Shown here: positions 52,475 to 61,020 of the stretch, piece by piece
Layout of the letters: every line of letters begins with the position of its first letter
Numbering within the stretch: position 1 is the stretch's first letter
Source: Alloacidobacterium sp963823845
Lineage (GTDB): Bacteria > Acidobacteriota > Terriglobia > Terriglobales > Acidobacteriaceae
Reading direction: 5' to 3'
Assembly: GCA_963823845.1 (NCBI GenBank)
Contig: CAWGND010000013.1
Coordinates: 186,001 to 250,000, forward strand
Length of the DNA: 64,000 nucleotides
The notes under the pieces: generated by a model
What the model was told of the DNA's origin: nothing
The model's input: the letters and a program-made list of their open reading frames with translations, nothing else
Database searches by the model: none
Made by a program: the position numbers and the translations under genes

Positions 52475-54061
52475 TCAGAGCGTTTCGCGTGTCATTTTGC
52501 CATTCACCATGCGCAGCAGGTTGAGCGGATTTCCGTCCTGCAACGCTTCCGGAAGCGCTGACTGTGGCAGGTTCTGGTAGCAGAGTGGCCTGGCGAAGCG
52601 AAAGATGGCCTGCGTTCCGACGGAGGTCGAGCGGCCGTCGGAGGTTGCCGGGTAGGGGCCGCCGTGAACCATCGCATGACAGACTTCTACGCCGGTTGGA
52701 TAACCGTTAAAGATAAGGCGGCCGACCTTTCGCTCGAGAACAGCGATAAGATCGTGGTGCCCAGCGAGATCTTCTTCCGTGCCAAACAATGCTGCAGTAA
52801 GATGGCCTTCGAGCGCACGAGCAGTCTCGAGCATCTGCTCGTGGCTGTTATACCGCACGAGCAGAGTCATCGGCCCGAAAACCTCTTCTGACAGCTCGGG
52901 ACTATTGAGGAATTGTTCAGCGTCAGCTTCCAACAAAGCCGCCATTGTTCTGGCTGCCTCTTCTGTCGATTCAGCGTGGGCCGCTGCGATCAGCCGTGCG
53001 CCGTCCGTTTCTGTCCGCTGCGTGATCCCGCGCCTGTACTGAGCAGCGATGCCCGCAGTGAGCATGGTGAATGCTGGCAGAGCAGTGACCCGTCTGCGCA
53101 ATTCTTCGATCAGGTTTGATGACTCATCTTTCGGCGGCAGGAAGACCACCCCCGGCTTGGTGCACATCTGGCCTGCCCCCAGCGTATATGAGGCCGTGAG
53201 CTCGGCAGCGATTTTGTCGTATTGCCTGATTGCACCAGGGAGGACGAAGACGGGATTCGTGCTACCCATTTCCGCGAAACAGGGAATCGGATCTGGGCGG
53301 CTGGCGGCGAGATCCATGAGCGCGCGGCCAGCTTTGAGGGAGCCGGTGAAACCCACAGCCTTGACGAGCGGGTGTTTCACCAACCGGCTGCCGGCTTCGA
53401 TTCCTGAGTCGAAGATCAATGAGAAGACACCCTCGTGCAATCTGCTGGCCGCAACGCAATCACGGATGACGTTGCCAGCAATCTCGCTCGTACCCGGGTG
53501 CGCAGGATGGGCCTTGACGATGACCGGATTGCCAGCGGCGAGGGCGGAAGCCGTGTCTCCGCCCGCGACAGAAAAAGCGAGAGGAAAATTACTTGCTCCG
53601 AAAACAGCGACAGGTCCGAGCGGTCGGAGCATAGAGCGAATGTCCGGCTTCGGGATCGGCTTCCGTTCAGCATCGGCGGTATCAATGCGAGCAGTGACCC
53701 AGGAGCCTTCATCTACTACATCCGCAAAGAGACGCAGTTGATTGGCAGTGCGAGCCACCTCGCCCTGCAAACGAGGAATGGGCAGCGCGGTTTCAAGATG
53801 AGCGCGCTCGACCAACTGCTCCGAAATAGATTGGAGCGCATGGGCAATGCTGCGCAAAAAGTTCGCGCGTTCGCGATTTGCGAGTTTGCTGTAGCTGGCA
53901 AAAGCCTCTTCAGCAAGCTGAGCAGCGCCGTCGATTTCCTCCGGCGATGCGGAGATGTACGCCGGTTTCAATTCTTCGCCGGTTGCGGGGTTGATGCCGT
54001 GGAAGACGGTTCCGGCATGTGAGCCGCGCGACGCGCCGAGGATGGATGTGCCTTTGAGCAT
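52475..54061 (-). CDS. Aldehyde dehydrogenase, probably 2-oxoglutarate semialdehyde dehydrogenase
   Basis: 528 residues. The ALDH nucleophile Cys300 is in GAGQMCTKPG and Glu264 in FAEMGSTNP. The NAD(P)-binding FGASNFPLAFSVAGGDT is typical of the alpha-ketoglutaric semialdehyde (2,5-dioxopentanoate) dehydrogenase subgroup. In the operon it follows the deaminase that generates that semialdehyde from hydroxyproline. Product: 2-oxoglutarate. Gap to the upstream gene is 41 bp. Confidence 0.92.
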   Translation of the reverse strand: MLKGTSILGASRGSHAGTVFHGINPATGEELKPAYISASPEEIDGAAQLAEEAFASYSKLANRERANFLRSIAHALQSISEQLVERAHLETALPIPRLQGEVARTANQLRLFADVVDEGSWVTARIDTADAERKPIPKPDIRSMLRPLGPVAVFGASNFPLAFSVAGGDTASALAAGNPVIVKAHPAHPGTSEIAGNVIRDCVAASRLHEGVFSLIFDSGIEAGSRLVKHPLVKAVGFTGSLKAGRALMDLAASRPDPIPCFAEMGSTNPVFVLPGAIRQYDKIAAELTASYTLGAGQMCTKPGVVFLPPKDESSNLIEELRRRVTALPAFTMLTAGIAAQYRRGITQRTETDGARLIAAAHAESTEEAARTMAALLEADAEQFLNSPELSEEVFGPMTLLVRYNSHEQMLETARALEGHLTAALFGTEEDLAGHHDLIAVLERKVGRLIFNGYPTGVEVCHAMVHGGPYPATSDGRSTSVGTQAIFRFARPLCYQNLPQSALPEALQDGNPLNLLRMVNGKMTRETL

Positions 54062-54102
54062 GATGAGCCTTTTGGGAACAGAAGTAGCTTCGCGCCTACG
54101 CT

Positions 54103-55026
54103 CTAACGAACGCCAGCGGCGAAGGCAATCTCTTTGATTTGTGGACGTGTTTTCAATGCTTCGGCGATCACTCTCTTTGCTTCAGCCAATTCCTCTCCTG
54201 TAATTTCAAGCCGCGGCGGCCGGACGCGCGCGTTGCCAACACCAACTTTTTGCTGCACAAGTTTAATAAGCTGAATGAACTTCGGGACAGTATCCATACG
54301 CAGCAGTGGCAGAAACCAGCGGTAAAGCGAAGAAACTTCTGCCATCTCGCCCCCCATCGCGCCGTTGAAGAGAGCCACCGACTCAGCGGGCAGGGCATTG
54401 ACGAGGCCAGCGACCCATCCCGTAGCTCCAGCGGCGATGCCTTCGACGATGGCGTCATCGACACCGACGAAAATCTTCAAGCGGTCGCCAAGACTTGCGC
54501 GGATCGCAGTGATGCGGCGCACGTCCGTGCTCGATTCCTTTACCGCGTGAAAGTTGCCGTGCTCGGAGGCCAGTTCGGCGATCTGCTCAGGGACGAAATC
54601 GGTCCCATAAGCGACCGGATTGTTATAGAGCATGCATGATAGAGGCGTTGCCTCGAAGATCGCGGCAATGTGCGTCTTCATCTCCCGCGAGTCGCCGCGA
54701 TAGACGTAAGGCGGCAGCACCATAAGCCCCGAGCAGCCGACGTCGTCGGCGGCCTTGGCGAGCGCGACCCCCTCAGCAGTAGAGAGAGCAGAAATAGCCG
54801 CAACGACGGCTCCTTTGCCGCTGGCCGTTGTAACTACGTTTTCAAGGATGGCGATCTTTTCATCGAAGGCGAGGGTAGCGGCTTCGCCTAGCGAGCCGAG
54901 CATGATGAGTCCCTTACAACCGTTCTCAAGCAGCCATTGCGCGTGTCGGCGCATAAAGGCGTGATCGATCTCCAACTCTTCTTCGAATGCAGTAGTCATA
55001 GCGGGCATGACGCCAAGCCAATTCAT
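54103..55026 (-). CDS. DHDPS-family lyase, probable 1-pyrroline-4-hydroxy-2-carboxylate deaminase
   Basis: 307 residues of the DapA/NAL TIM-barrel type: GSLGEAATL phosphate-like loop (44-52), Tyr134 in YNNP, Schiff-base Lys163 in HAVKESS. DapA proper is usually near lysine genes. Here the neighbours are an epimerase, a D-amino acid oxidase and a semialdehyde dehydrogenase, so the deaminase of the hydroxyproline route is the best reading. It gives 2-oxoglutarate semialdehyde and ammonia. Confidence 0.88.
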   Translation of the reverse strand: MNWLGVMPAMTTAFEEELEIDHAFMRRHAQWLLENGCKGLIMLGSLGEAATLAFDEKIAILENVVTTASGKGAVVAAISALSTAEGVALAKAADDVGCSGLMVLPPYVYRGDSREMKTHIAAIFEATPLSCMLYNNPVAYGTDFVPEQIAELASEHGNFHAVKESSTDVRRITAIRASLGDRLKIFVGVDDAIVEGIAAGATGWVAGLVNALPAESVALFNGAMGGEMAEVSSLYRWFLPLLRMDTVPKFIQLIKLVQQKVGVGNARVRPPRLEITGEELAEAKRVIAEALKTRPQIKEIAFAAGVR

Positions 55027-55062
55027 AGCTTCTCCTGTGCGTGTGATGCTGTGGCTGCTCGC

Positions 55063-56187
55063 TCAGACATTAGCGTTCTCCACAGCAAAACGCGATGGCA
55101 GATAAGGATCGATTGGGATTACCGATTCACGACGAAGCAAATGATCGGCAAGCAGTCGTGCAGTTGCGAGCGATGTGGTGATGCCAAGGCCCTCATGCCC
55201 GGTTGCTAGAAAGACGGTGGGGTCTTCCGTAGGACCGATGAGCGGCAGCTTGTCTGGAGTCGCGGCGCGGAAGCCGGTCGATACTCGAAAATCAGAAAGC
55301 GCGCTGAGCGCCGGCATGTATTCTGAAGCGCGCACAAGCATTGCCGCAAGGATTGTCTCATTGACCTCGGTGCTCTCCTGGTCATACTGGCGCGATGAGC
55401 CGATGAGCAGCTTTCCGCTACGCCGTGGCTGCACATTGAAGGCCACAGAGTCTCCGGCGATCGAGTGCGCGCTCTTGAGATATCCGAGTTCCACAAGCTG
55501 ATGATGGACGAAATTCGGATAGCGTTCCGTGATGACGACATGGCCCTTGCGCTTCCGAATGAGCAACTGTCGCAAAAGCAGGGTAGCGCTTGCTCCGGTA
55601 GCGTGAACGATGCGCTCAGTCGAAATAGTCGTGTCATCGTTAAGCAAAACCTGTCCCCGGCTCGCATTCGTGACTGTGCTCCCGAGATAGAGCGTTGCTC
55701 CAGCCTTCTGCGCCAGTGAAATCAGATGGGTCGCCGCACTGGGCGCAAGGAGAACAGCATCCGAGGGAATGCGCAACGCTCCGGCCAGCGGGTGACGCAG
55801 ATTCGGCTCGGCCTCGGCAAGAGCCTGCTGATCGAGAATCTCCGCAATGATACCCGCCGCAGCAAAAAGAGCCTGCTTGCGATGGACCTCCCGCATCTCC
55901 TCTTCGTCGGCCGCGATCCAGAGCGTTCCGCAGCAATCGTACTCTGCGTCAGCGGGCAACTGCGACGCGAGCTTATTCCAGAGCGACTGAGCGTATTGCG
56001 TGAGAACAAATTGCGCGGGCGAATCATCCATAATGACAATGTGGCCCATGCCTGCGGCGGTCGCCCCGCCCCCGATGGTGCCCTTTTCAATGATGGCAGT
56101 GCGCATGCCAGCGCGGGCCAGTTCACACGCGCAGGCGGCGCCGACAATGCCGGCGCCGATCACTACGGCATCATAGGACCCTCTCAT
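55063..56187 (-). CDS. FAD-dependent D-amino acid oxidase, probable D-hydroxyproline dehydrogenase
   Basis: 374 residues. The dinucleotide motif VVIGAGIVGAACACELARAG is at 7-26, and the second ribose/FAD-binding block near the C-terminus is FLATGHEGLGITTSLATARLLADHLL. It belongs to the DadA/glycine-oxidase group. Its place between the epimerase (4-base overlap) and the deaminase assigns it to oxidation of cis-4-hydroxy-D-proline. No partner small subunits with 2Fe-2S are present, so it is the single-subunit type. Confidence 0.9.
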   Translation of the reverse strand: MRGSYDAVVIGAGIVGAACACELARAGMRTAIIEKGTIGGGATAAGMGHIVIMDDSPAQFVLTQYAQSLWNKLASQLPADAEYDCCGTLWIAADEEEMREVHRKQALFAAAGIIAEILDQQALAEAEPNLRHPLAGALRIPSDAVLLAPSAATHLISLAQKAGATLYLGSTVTNASRGQVLLNDDTTISTERIVHATGASATLLLRQLLIRKRKGHVVITERYPNFVHHQLVELGYLKSAHSIAGDSVAFNVQPRRSGKLLIGSSRQYDQESTEVNETILAAMLVRASEYMPALSALSDFRVSTGFRAATPDKLPLIGPTEDPTVFLATGHEGLGITTSLATARLLADHLLRRESVIPIDPYLPSRFAVENANV

Positions 56188-57140
56188 GACATAATCCCCA
56201 TTCGGAAGGGATCGCGTTCATCGAGAATCAGCGAAGATTCCGCCGTGACATAGGCCGAGCCAGTGATGCTGGGTTCCACGCGACCGTTGCGCACTTCAAT
56301 CGTTCCTTCGAAGACGGTGCCGAGAATGCCTTCCTGCCTCCAGATTTTCCCCGGGGCAAGTTTGCCATCGGCATACAGGCAGGCCATCTTCGCGCTCGTT
56401 CCGGTGCCGCAAGGAGAGCGATCGTAGGCTTTGCCTGGGCACAGCACGAAGTTGCGGCTATGCGCGTCTCCATTGGACGGTGGTCCAAATAGTTCAACGT
56501 GGTCGATCTCCGCGCCGCCGTCGCCGCTGACGCCATTGGCAGCCAGCGCTTGTCGGATGGCCCATGCAAAGTCGGTGAGACCATCGACATTCTTGAGAGT
56601 GAGCGGCAGGCCAGGGCTCTCGACCAGGTAGAACCAATTGCCACCCCAGGCAATGTCGCCACGCACTTCGCCATACCCCGGCACGTGGACCCGCATATCC
56701 CCACGGCTGCGATAACTAACCACATTCACAACGGTTACGTTGCCCGATGCATGCAGCTTTGTGCTGACAACGCCGACAGGCGTTTCAATGCGATGTGTGC
56801 CCGGCAGTATCTTCCCAAGATGCGCGAGACTGACGACCACACCGATGGTGCCATGTCCGCACATGCCCAGATACCCGACATTGTTGAAGAAGATGACCCC
56901 GATGTCACAAGTAGGGTCGAACGGCTCACACAGTAGCGCACCAACAAGAACATCTGAGCCACGTGGCTCACCTGCCACCGCCGAGCGAAAAGCATCATGC
57001 TGTGCGCTGAAACGCTCAAGACGCGCCCCAAGCGGTCCAGCGCCGAGATCGGGACCTCCGGAAAGGACCAGCCGTGTGGGCTCGCCAGCCGTGTGGGAAT
57101 CAATCACTCGAATGCAATGAAAGCGCTCACTGTGTGGCAT
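56184..57140 (-). CDS. 4-hydroxyproline 2-epimerase (proline racemase family)
   Basis: 318 residues from ATG 57138-57140. The two catalytic cysteines are Cys94 in MCGHGTIG and Cys244 in PCGTGTSA. With both cysteines this is a true racemase/epimerase, not the Thr-containing dehydratase type. Start block RVIDSHTAGEPTRLV is canonical. It turns trans-4-hydroxy-L-proline to cis-4-hydroxy-D-proline, the entry step for the operon. First gene of the four. Confidence 0.93.
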   Translation of the reverse strand: MPHSERFHCIRVIDSHTAGEPTRLVLSGGPDLGAGPLGARLERFSAQHDAFRSAVAGEPRGSDVLVGALLCEPFDPTCDIGVIFFNNVGYLGMCGHGTIGVVVSLAHLGKILPGTHRIETPVGVVSTKLHASGNVTVVNVVSYRSRGDMRVHVPGYGEVRGDIAWGGNWFYLVESPGLPLTLKNVDGLTDFAWAIRQALAANGVSGDGGAEIDHVELFGPPSNGDAHSRNFVLCPGKAYDRSPCGTGTSAKMACLYADGKLAPGKIWRQEGILGTVFEGTIEVRNGRVEPSITGSAYVTAESSLILDERDPFRMGIMS

Positions 57141-57489
57141 AGAGAAATTGCTTAGCACTACCACGATATCGATGTACATCCAAGAGGGCAACGAACATGG
57201 CTGCTAGAATTGCCGCACTTCTTCGCTCCTGGAGCTTGCATGCCTCCTTCGTGGCGTCGCTTTCAGGCCGCCGCCGTCATAAGGTGTTCTTGCACTATTT
57301 CTTGCTGGCGAGGGAAAGACGTGCTACAAACAGATTCACCTAGCGCTTTGCAGCGGTGTGAACGCAGATAGGTCCAGTACATTCGAATGAAAGCCTGGGA
57401 ACGGTTCGATCGAAGCGTTAGGACATGGTGTTTTCGTCCGGATGGCAGTTGTTGAACGGCGCTGATAGTCCGCACGGTCAAGGGTGTTG
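57141..57489. other. Divergent intergenic region with one doubtful 48-codon frame
   Basis: Contains promoters for the hydroxyproline operon (leftward) and the ATP-grasp genes (rightward). A plus-strand frame from ATG 57197 to TAG 57341 encodes a basic 48-residue peptide with weak GAGGG upstream; no family is recognised. Nothing else stands out. Confidence 0.4.
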
Positions 57490-58962
57490 ATGAGCACAAC
57501 GCTTCCGCAACGGCACTCGCAAAACCCGCTTCTACGTGAGTATTGCCTGGATCGCGCGTATGACGAGATGTTTGGGCCGGAGGGTGAAATCCGGCCGCAG
57601 TATGAAGCCCTGCTAAAGGTCCTTACCTCGCTGCCGCCGGAAGAGCTGCAACGCCGCAAGCATTACGCCGATGTCTCTTTCCTGATGCAGGGCATCACCT
57701 TCACCGTGTACGGACAGGAAGAAGGTACAGAAAGAATTTTCCCCTACGATCTTCTGCCGAGGCTGATCAGCGCCGACGAATGGGACCGGATCGAGCGTGG
57801 GCTGACGCAGCGCATCACAGCGCTTAATCTTTTTCTCCACGACGTCTACCATGAAGGGAAAATTCTAGCGCAGGGTGTTGTTCCGCGCGAGATAGTGTAC
57901 AGCTGCCAGCACTTCCGCCGTCAGATGCGCGGGTTGCAGGTGCCGCGCAATGTCTACGTTGCCGTCGCTGGAACAGACTTGCTGCGCATCGAGAGCGGCG
58001 AGTACGTTGTGCTTGAAGACAATTTACGCGTGCCGAGCGGCGTATCGTACATGTTGAACAACCGGCGCGTGCTCAAGCGTACATTGCCGCATCTTTTCCG
58101 TAGCTACGGTGTGCGCCCTATCGAGAACTACACGCAGGCACTGTTGGGCACTTTACGCTCGCTAGCGCCTGAAGGCCGCCCCGAACCTTCGATTGTGCTA
58201 CTAACGCCCGGCGTCTACAACTCCGCCTATTTCGAGCATACCTACCTTGCCCGCCAGATGGGCATTGAACTGGTGGAAGGCCGCGATCTCGTCATTCACG
58301 ACAACATCGTCTACATGCGCACAACCGGCGGCCTGAAGCGAGTCGATGTGATCTACCGTCGAGTAGACGATGACTTCATCGATCCGTTGTCGTTCCGCCC
58401 CGACACGATTCTCGGTGCGCCAGGACTATTCAACGCATACCGTGCCGGTAACGTCACCTTGGCGAATGCCTTCGGCACTGGAGTCGCCGACGATAAGGCG
58501 ATTTATGCGTATGTGCCGCAGATCATCCGTTTTTATCTGGATCAGGATCCTATTCTGAACAATGTCGAGACGTATATTCTTGCCGAAGCGAAGCATCGTC
58601 AGCACGTGCTGGCCAACCTGGACAAATTAGTAGTGAAGGCCGTAGGTGAATCCGGCGGCTACGGTATGTTGATCGGTCCGCAAAGCACAAAACAAGATCG
58701 CGAGGACTTCAGACAACGCATCGAAGCGAATCCGCGCAACTACATTGCGCAACCGACTCTAGCGTTTTCACGTGCGCCCTGCTTCCAGGAGGATGGCAGC
58801 ATCGAACCACGGCATGTGGACCTGCGTCCGTATATTTTGTTCGGCGACAAAGTAACGATCGTGCCCGGCGGGTTAACGCGCGTGGCTTTGCGCAAGGGCT
58901 CACTCGTCGTGAATTCATCGCAGGGCGGCGGCAGTAAAGATACCTGGGTTTTGAGCCAATAA
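57490..58962 (+). CDS. Circularly permuted ATP-grasp type 2 protein
   Basis: 490 residues from ATG 57490 (AAGG seven bases upstream). The family blocks are FGPEGEIRPQYEALLK, ERIFPYDLLPRLISADEW, VLEDNLRVPSGVSYMLNNR, VYNSAYFEHTYLARQMGIELVEGRDL and VVKAVGESGGYGMLIGP, with QPTLAFSRAPC near the end. Such proteins are predicted to form amide bonds using ATP, and they recur beside alpha-E and transglutaminase genes. Peptide-ligase function in this family is a prediction. Followed by the alpha-E gene after 3 bp. Confidence 0.93.
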   Translation: MSTTLPQRHSQNPLLREYCLDRAYDEMFGPEGEIRPQYEALLKVLTSLPPEELQRRKHYADVSFLMQGITFTVYGQEEGTERIFPYDLLPRLISADEWDRIERGLTQRITALNLFLHDVYHEGKILAQGVVPREIVYSCQHFRRQMRGLQVPRNVYVAVAGTDLLRIESGEYVVLEDNLRVPSGVSYMLNNRRVLKRTLPHLFRSYGVRPIENYTQALLGTLRSLAPEGRPEPSIVLLTPGVYNSAYFEHTYLARQMGIELVEGRDLVIHDNIVYMRTTGGLKRVDVIYRRVDDDFIDPLSFRPDTILGAPGLFNAYRAGNVTLANAFGTGVADDKAIYAYVPQIIRFYLDQDPILNNVETYILAEAKHRQHVLANLDKLVVKAVGESGGYGMLIGPQSTKQDREDFRQRIEANPRNYIAQPTLAFSRAPCFQEDGSIEPRHVDLRPYILFGDKVTIVPGGLTRVALRKGSLVVNSSQGGGSKDTWVLSQ

Positions 58963-58965
58963 GCT

Positions 58966-59928
58966 ATGCTTTCCCGTGTTGCCGAGAGTCTCTACTGGAC
59001 CAGCCGCTATCTGGAGCGCGCTGAGCATACCGTGCGCCTCCTCGACATCAACCTCGGTCTGATGCTGGATAAATCGCATACGAGCGCGGAGCGCCGCTGG
59101 CTGCGGGTACTTGCAGCGCTCGGGAATCCATCGAAGATTCAATGGGACGGGGATGCCTACAAGTTGGTGCAGGATCTTTGTTTCGACGGTACGAGCCCGG
59201 CATCGGTGGTGAACTGCATTGTTTCTGGCCGCGAAAATGCGCGGCAGATACGCGAGGAAATCAGCACTGAACAATGGCAGAGACTCAACCGGCTGTTCCA
59301 TGATGTCTCGCGTGCCCGGACTGAACGATATTCTGATTTGCAGTTCGCCGAGTTTCTGCCGACAGTAATCGACGGTGTCCATCTTTTCCAGGGTGTAACC
59401 GATACCACTCTGAGCCATGGAGAGGGCTGGCAGTTTCTGCAGGTTGGGCGTTTTATGGAGCGCGCATCGGCAACGGCCTTGTTGCTGGATGTGTATCACC
59501 GCGAAGTCGTGCATTCTCCAGAAGAATCGGTCGATGCTTATGAGTATCTGGAATGGGTCGGGATGCTCCGCAGCTGCACCGCCTTTGAAGCCTACTGCAA
59601 GGTCTATACTGCAGATCTGACCTATGAACGGATGCTAGAGTTTCTTCTGCTGAACCAGGATTTCCCCCATTCGATTCGCTATTCGATTGATCATCTGCAT
59701 CGCTCGCTGACCGCGATTCAACAAGAGAGCCATCAGCAGAATGTTGATGAGTTGATGCGCGTGTCAGGTAAGCTGCGCACGTTACTCGGCTACGATCAAA
59801 TCTCAGACGTCTTCGCAGCCGGTCCGGGCACCTATCTCCGGCGAATTCTGCAGGAATGTCATCGAATTCACGATCTGATCTACGAGGTCTACATTCAATA
59901 TTCGGTGCAGACAGCGCTAGCGTTGTAG
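58966..59928 (+). CDS. Alpha-E domain-containing protein
   Basis: 320 residues, all-helical. The opening LSRVAESLYWTSRYLERAEHTVRLLD, the middle HGEGWQFLQVGRFMERA and the C-terminal helix bundle match the alpha-E family, named for its conserved Glu. No catalytic site is known. Its gene is nearly always next to the permuted ATP-grasp and transglutaminase genes, as here. Start ATG 58966 lies three bases after the previous stop. Confidence 0.92.
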   Translation: MLSRVAESLYWTSRYLERAEHTVRLLDINLGLMLDKSHTSAERRWLRVLAALGNPSKIQWDGDAYKLVQDLCFDGTSPASVVNCIVSGRENARQIREEISTEQWQRLNRLFHDVSRARTERYSDLQFAEFLPTVIDGVHLFQGVTDTTLSHGEGWQFLQVGRFMERASATALLLDVYHREVVHSPEESVDAYEYLEWVGMLRSCTAFEAYCKVYTADLTYERMLEFLLLNQDFPHSIRYSIDHLHRSLTAIQQESHQQNVDELMRVSGKLRTLLGYDQISDVFAAGPGTYLRRILQECHRIHDLIYEVYIQYSVQTALAL

Positions 59929-59943
59929 CAAACAGGAGCAACC

Positions 59944-60933
59944 ATGCCGTTTTATTCCGTACGGCACCTCACAAAGTTCGTCTACAGCAACTCGGTAAGC
60001 GAGAGCGTAAGTGAGGTGCGCATGCATCCGCGCAACGATTCGAATCAGCGGTGCCTGAGCTTTTCGCTTTCAGTTAGCCCGCGCTGCCGAGTGTTTTCAT
60101 ATCGCGACCATCTCGGAAATCAAGTGCATCACTTCGACATTCCGGGACAACATGAGCAGCTAGTGATGATCGGCGAATCGCTGGTAGAGCACCAGCCGCT
60201 TTCCGATATACCATCGTTCCTTGCGCCCGACGCGTGGAAAGAACTGGACGCCCTCGTAGCAGAAGGGGACTATTGGGAGATGCTCCTGCCGAGCGAGTTC
60301 GCTACACCCACGCCCGCTCTGCTGGACTTGGCGAAGAAGTTGAAAGTCGTGCGGCGCGACGATCCGCTGATCCTGTTACACGAGTTGAATGCAAGACTCT
60401 ATGGCTACTTCAACTATGTGCCGCGTAGCACGCGCGTCGATTCACCCATCGACGAAGCCCTGACAACACACGAAGGCGTCTGTCAGGATTTCGCGCATGT
60501 GATGATTGCGCTGGTGCGCAGCCTCGGCATTCCCTGCCGTTACGTCAGCGGGTACCTGCACCACGGCAATCAGGACCAGGATCGCTCGACGCATGACGCA
60601 ACGCACGCATGGGTTGAGGCCTTTTTGCCGCATCTCGGATGGGTCGGTTTTGACCCGACAAATAACCTGATTGCCAGAGATCGCCATATCCGCGCTGCCC
60701 TGGGTCGGGACTATGCCGATGTGCCGCCGAGCAAAGGCATCTATCGCGGACGCGCCAACAGCCAGCTCTTCGTTGCGGTGCGGGTCGAAGCATCCAGGCA
60801 GGCCCCCTCCCTCGATCAGGAAATGCCCATCCCCGAAGACTGGACGATGCTGGTCGAAAAGGCGCAGGCGCCACCGCCACCACCCGCGGAACCCCTGCTA
60901 CTCATCCAGGCGCAGCAGCAACAACAGCAATAG
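59944..60933 (+). CDS. Transglutaminase-like cysteine protease family protein
   Basis: 329 residues without a signal peptide. The N-terminal bacterial transglutaminase-associated domain (1-85) is followed by the papain-fold core. Catalytic Cys is near 180 (GVCQDFAHVM), His near 220 (DATHAWVEAF), Asp near 237 (GFDPTNN). The C-terminus is Pro-rich and ends in a Gln run. In this gene neighbourhood the enzyme is thought to cut or trim peptides made by the ATP-grasp partner; that is inference. An inverted repeat GCCAGT/ACTGGC follows the stop (60957-60974). Confidence 0.93.
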   Translation: MPFYSVRHLTKFVYSNSVSESVSEVRMHPRNDSNQRCLSFSLSVSPRCRVFSYRDHLGNQVHHFDIPGQHEQLVMIGESLVEHQPLSDIPSFLAPDAWKELDALVAEGDYWEMLLPSEFATPTPALLDLAKKLKVVRRDDPLILLHELNARLYGYFNYVPRSTRVDSPIDEALTTHEGVCQDFAHVMIALVRSLGIPCRYVSGYLHHGNQDQDRSTHDATHAWVEAFLPHLGWVGFDPTNNLIARDRHIRAALGRDYADVPPSKGIYRGRANSQLFVAVRVEASRQAPSLDQEMPIPEDWTMLVEKAQAPPPPPAEPLLLIQAQQQQQQ

Positions 60934-61020
60934 GTGCCGTACCGCTATACGGGAACGCCAGTCTCTTACACTGGCATTTGGCGTGAGCGTCCCATACTCT
61001 GTCCTGCGGAGATGAAACAG

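Noticed and set aside
54103..55026. Assignment as dapA of lysine synthesis
   Set aside because: Operon partners are all hydroxyproline catabolic enzymes, which favours the deaminase reading of this DHDPS-family protein.
60957..60974. Inverted repeat after the transglutaminase stop as a terminator
   Set aside because: Six-base stem without a T-run is too weak to call, although it may be a transcription pause.
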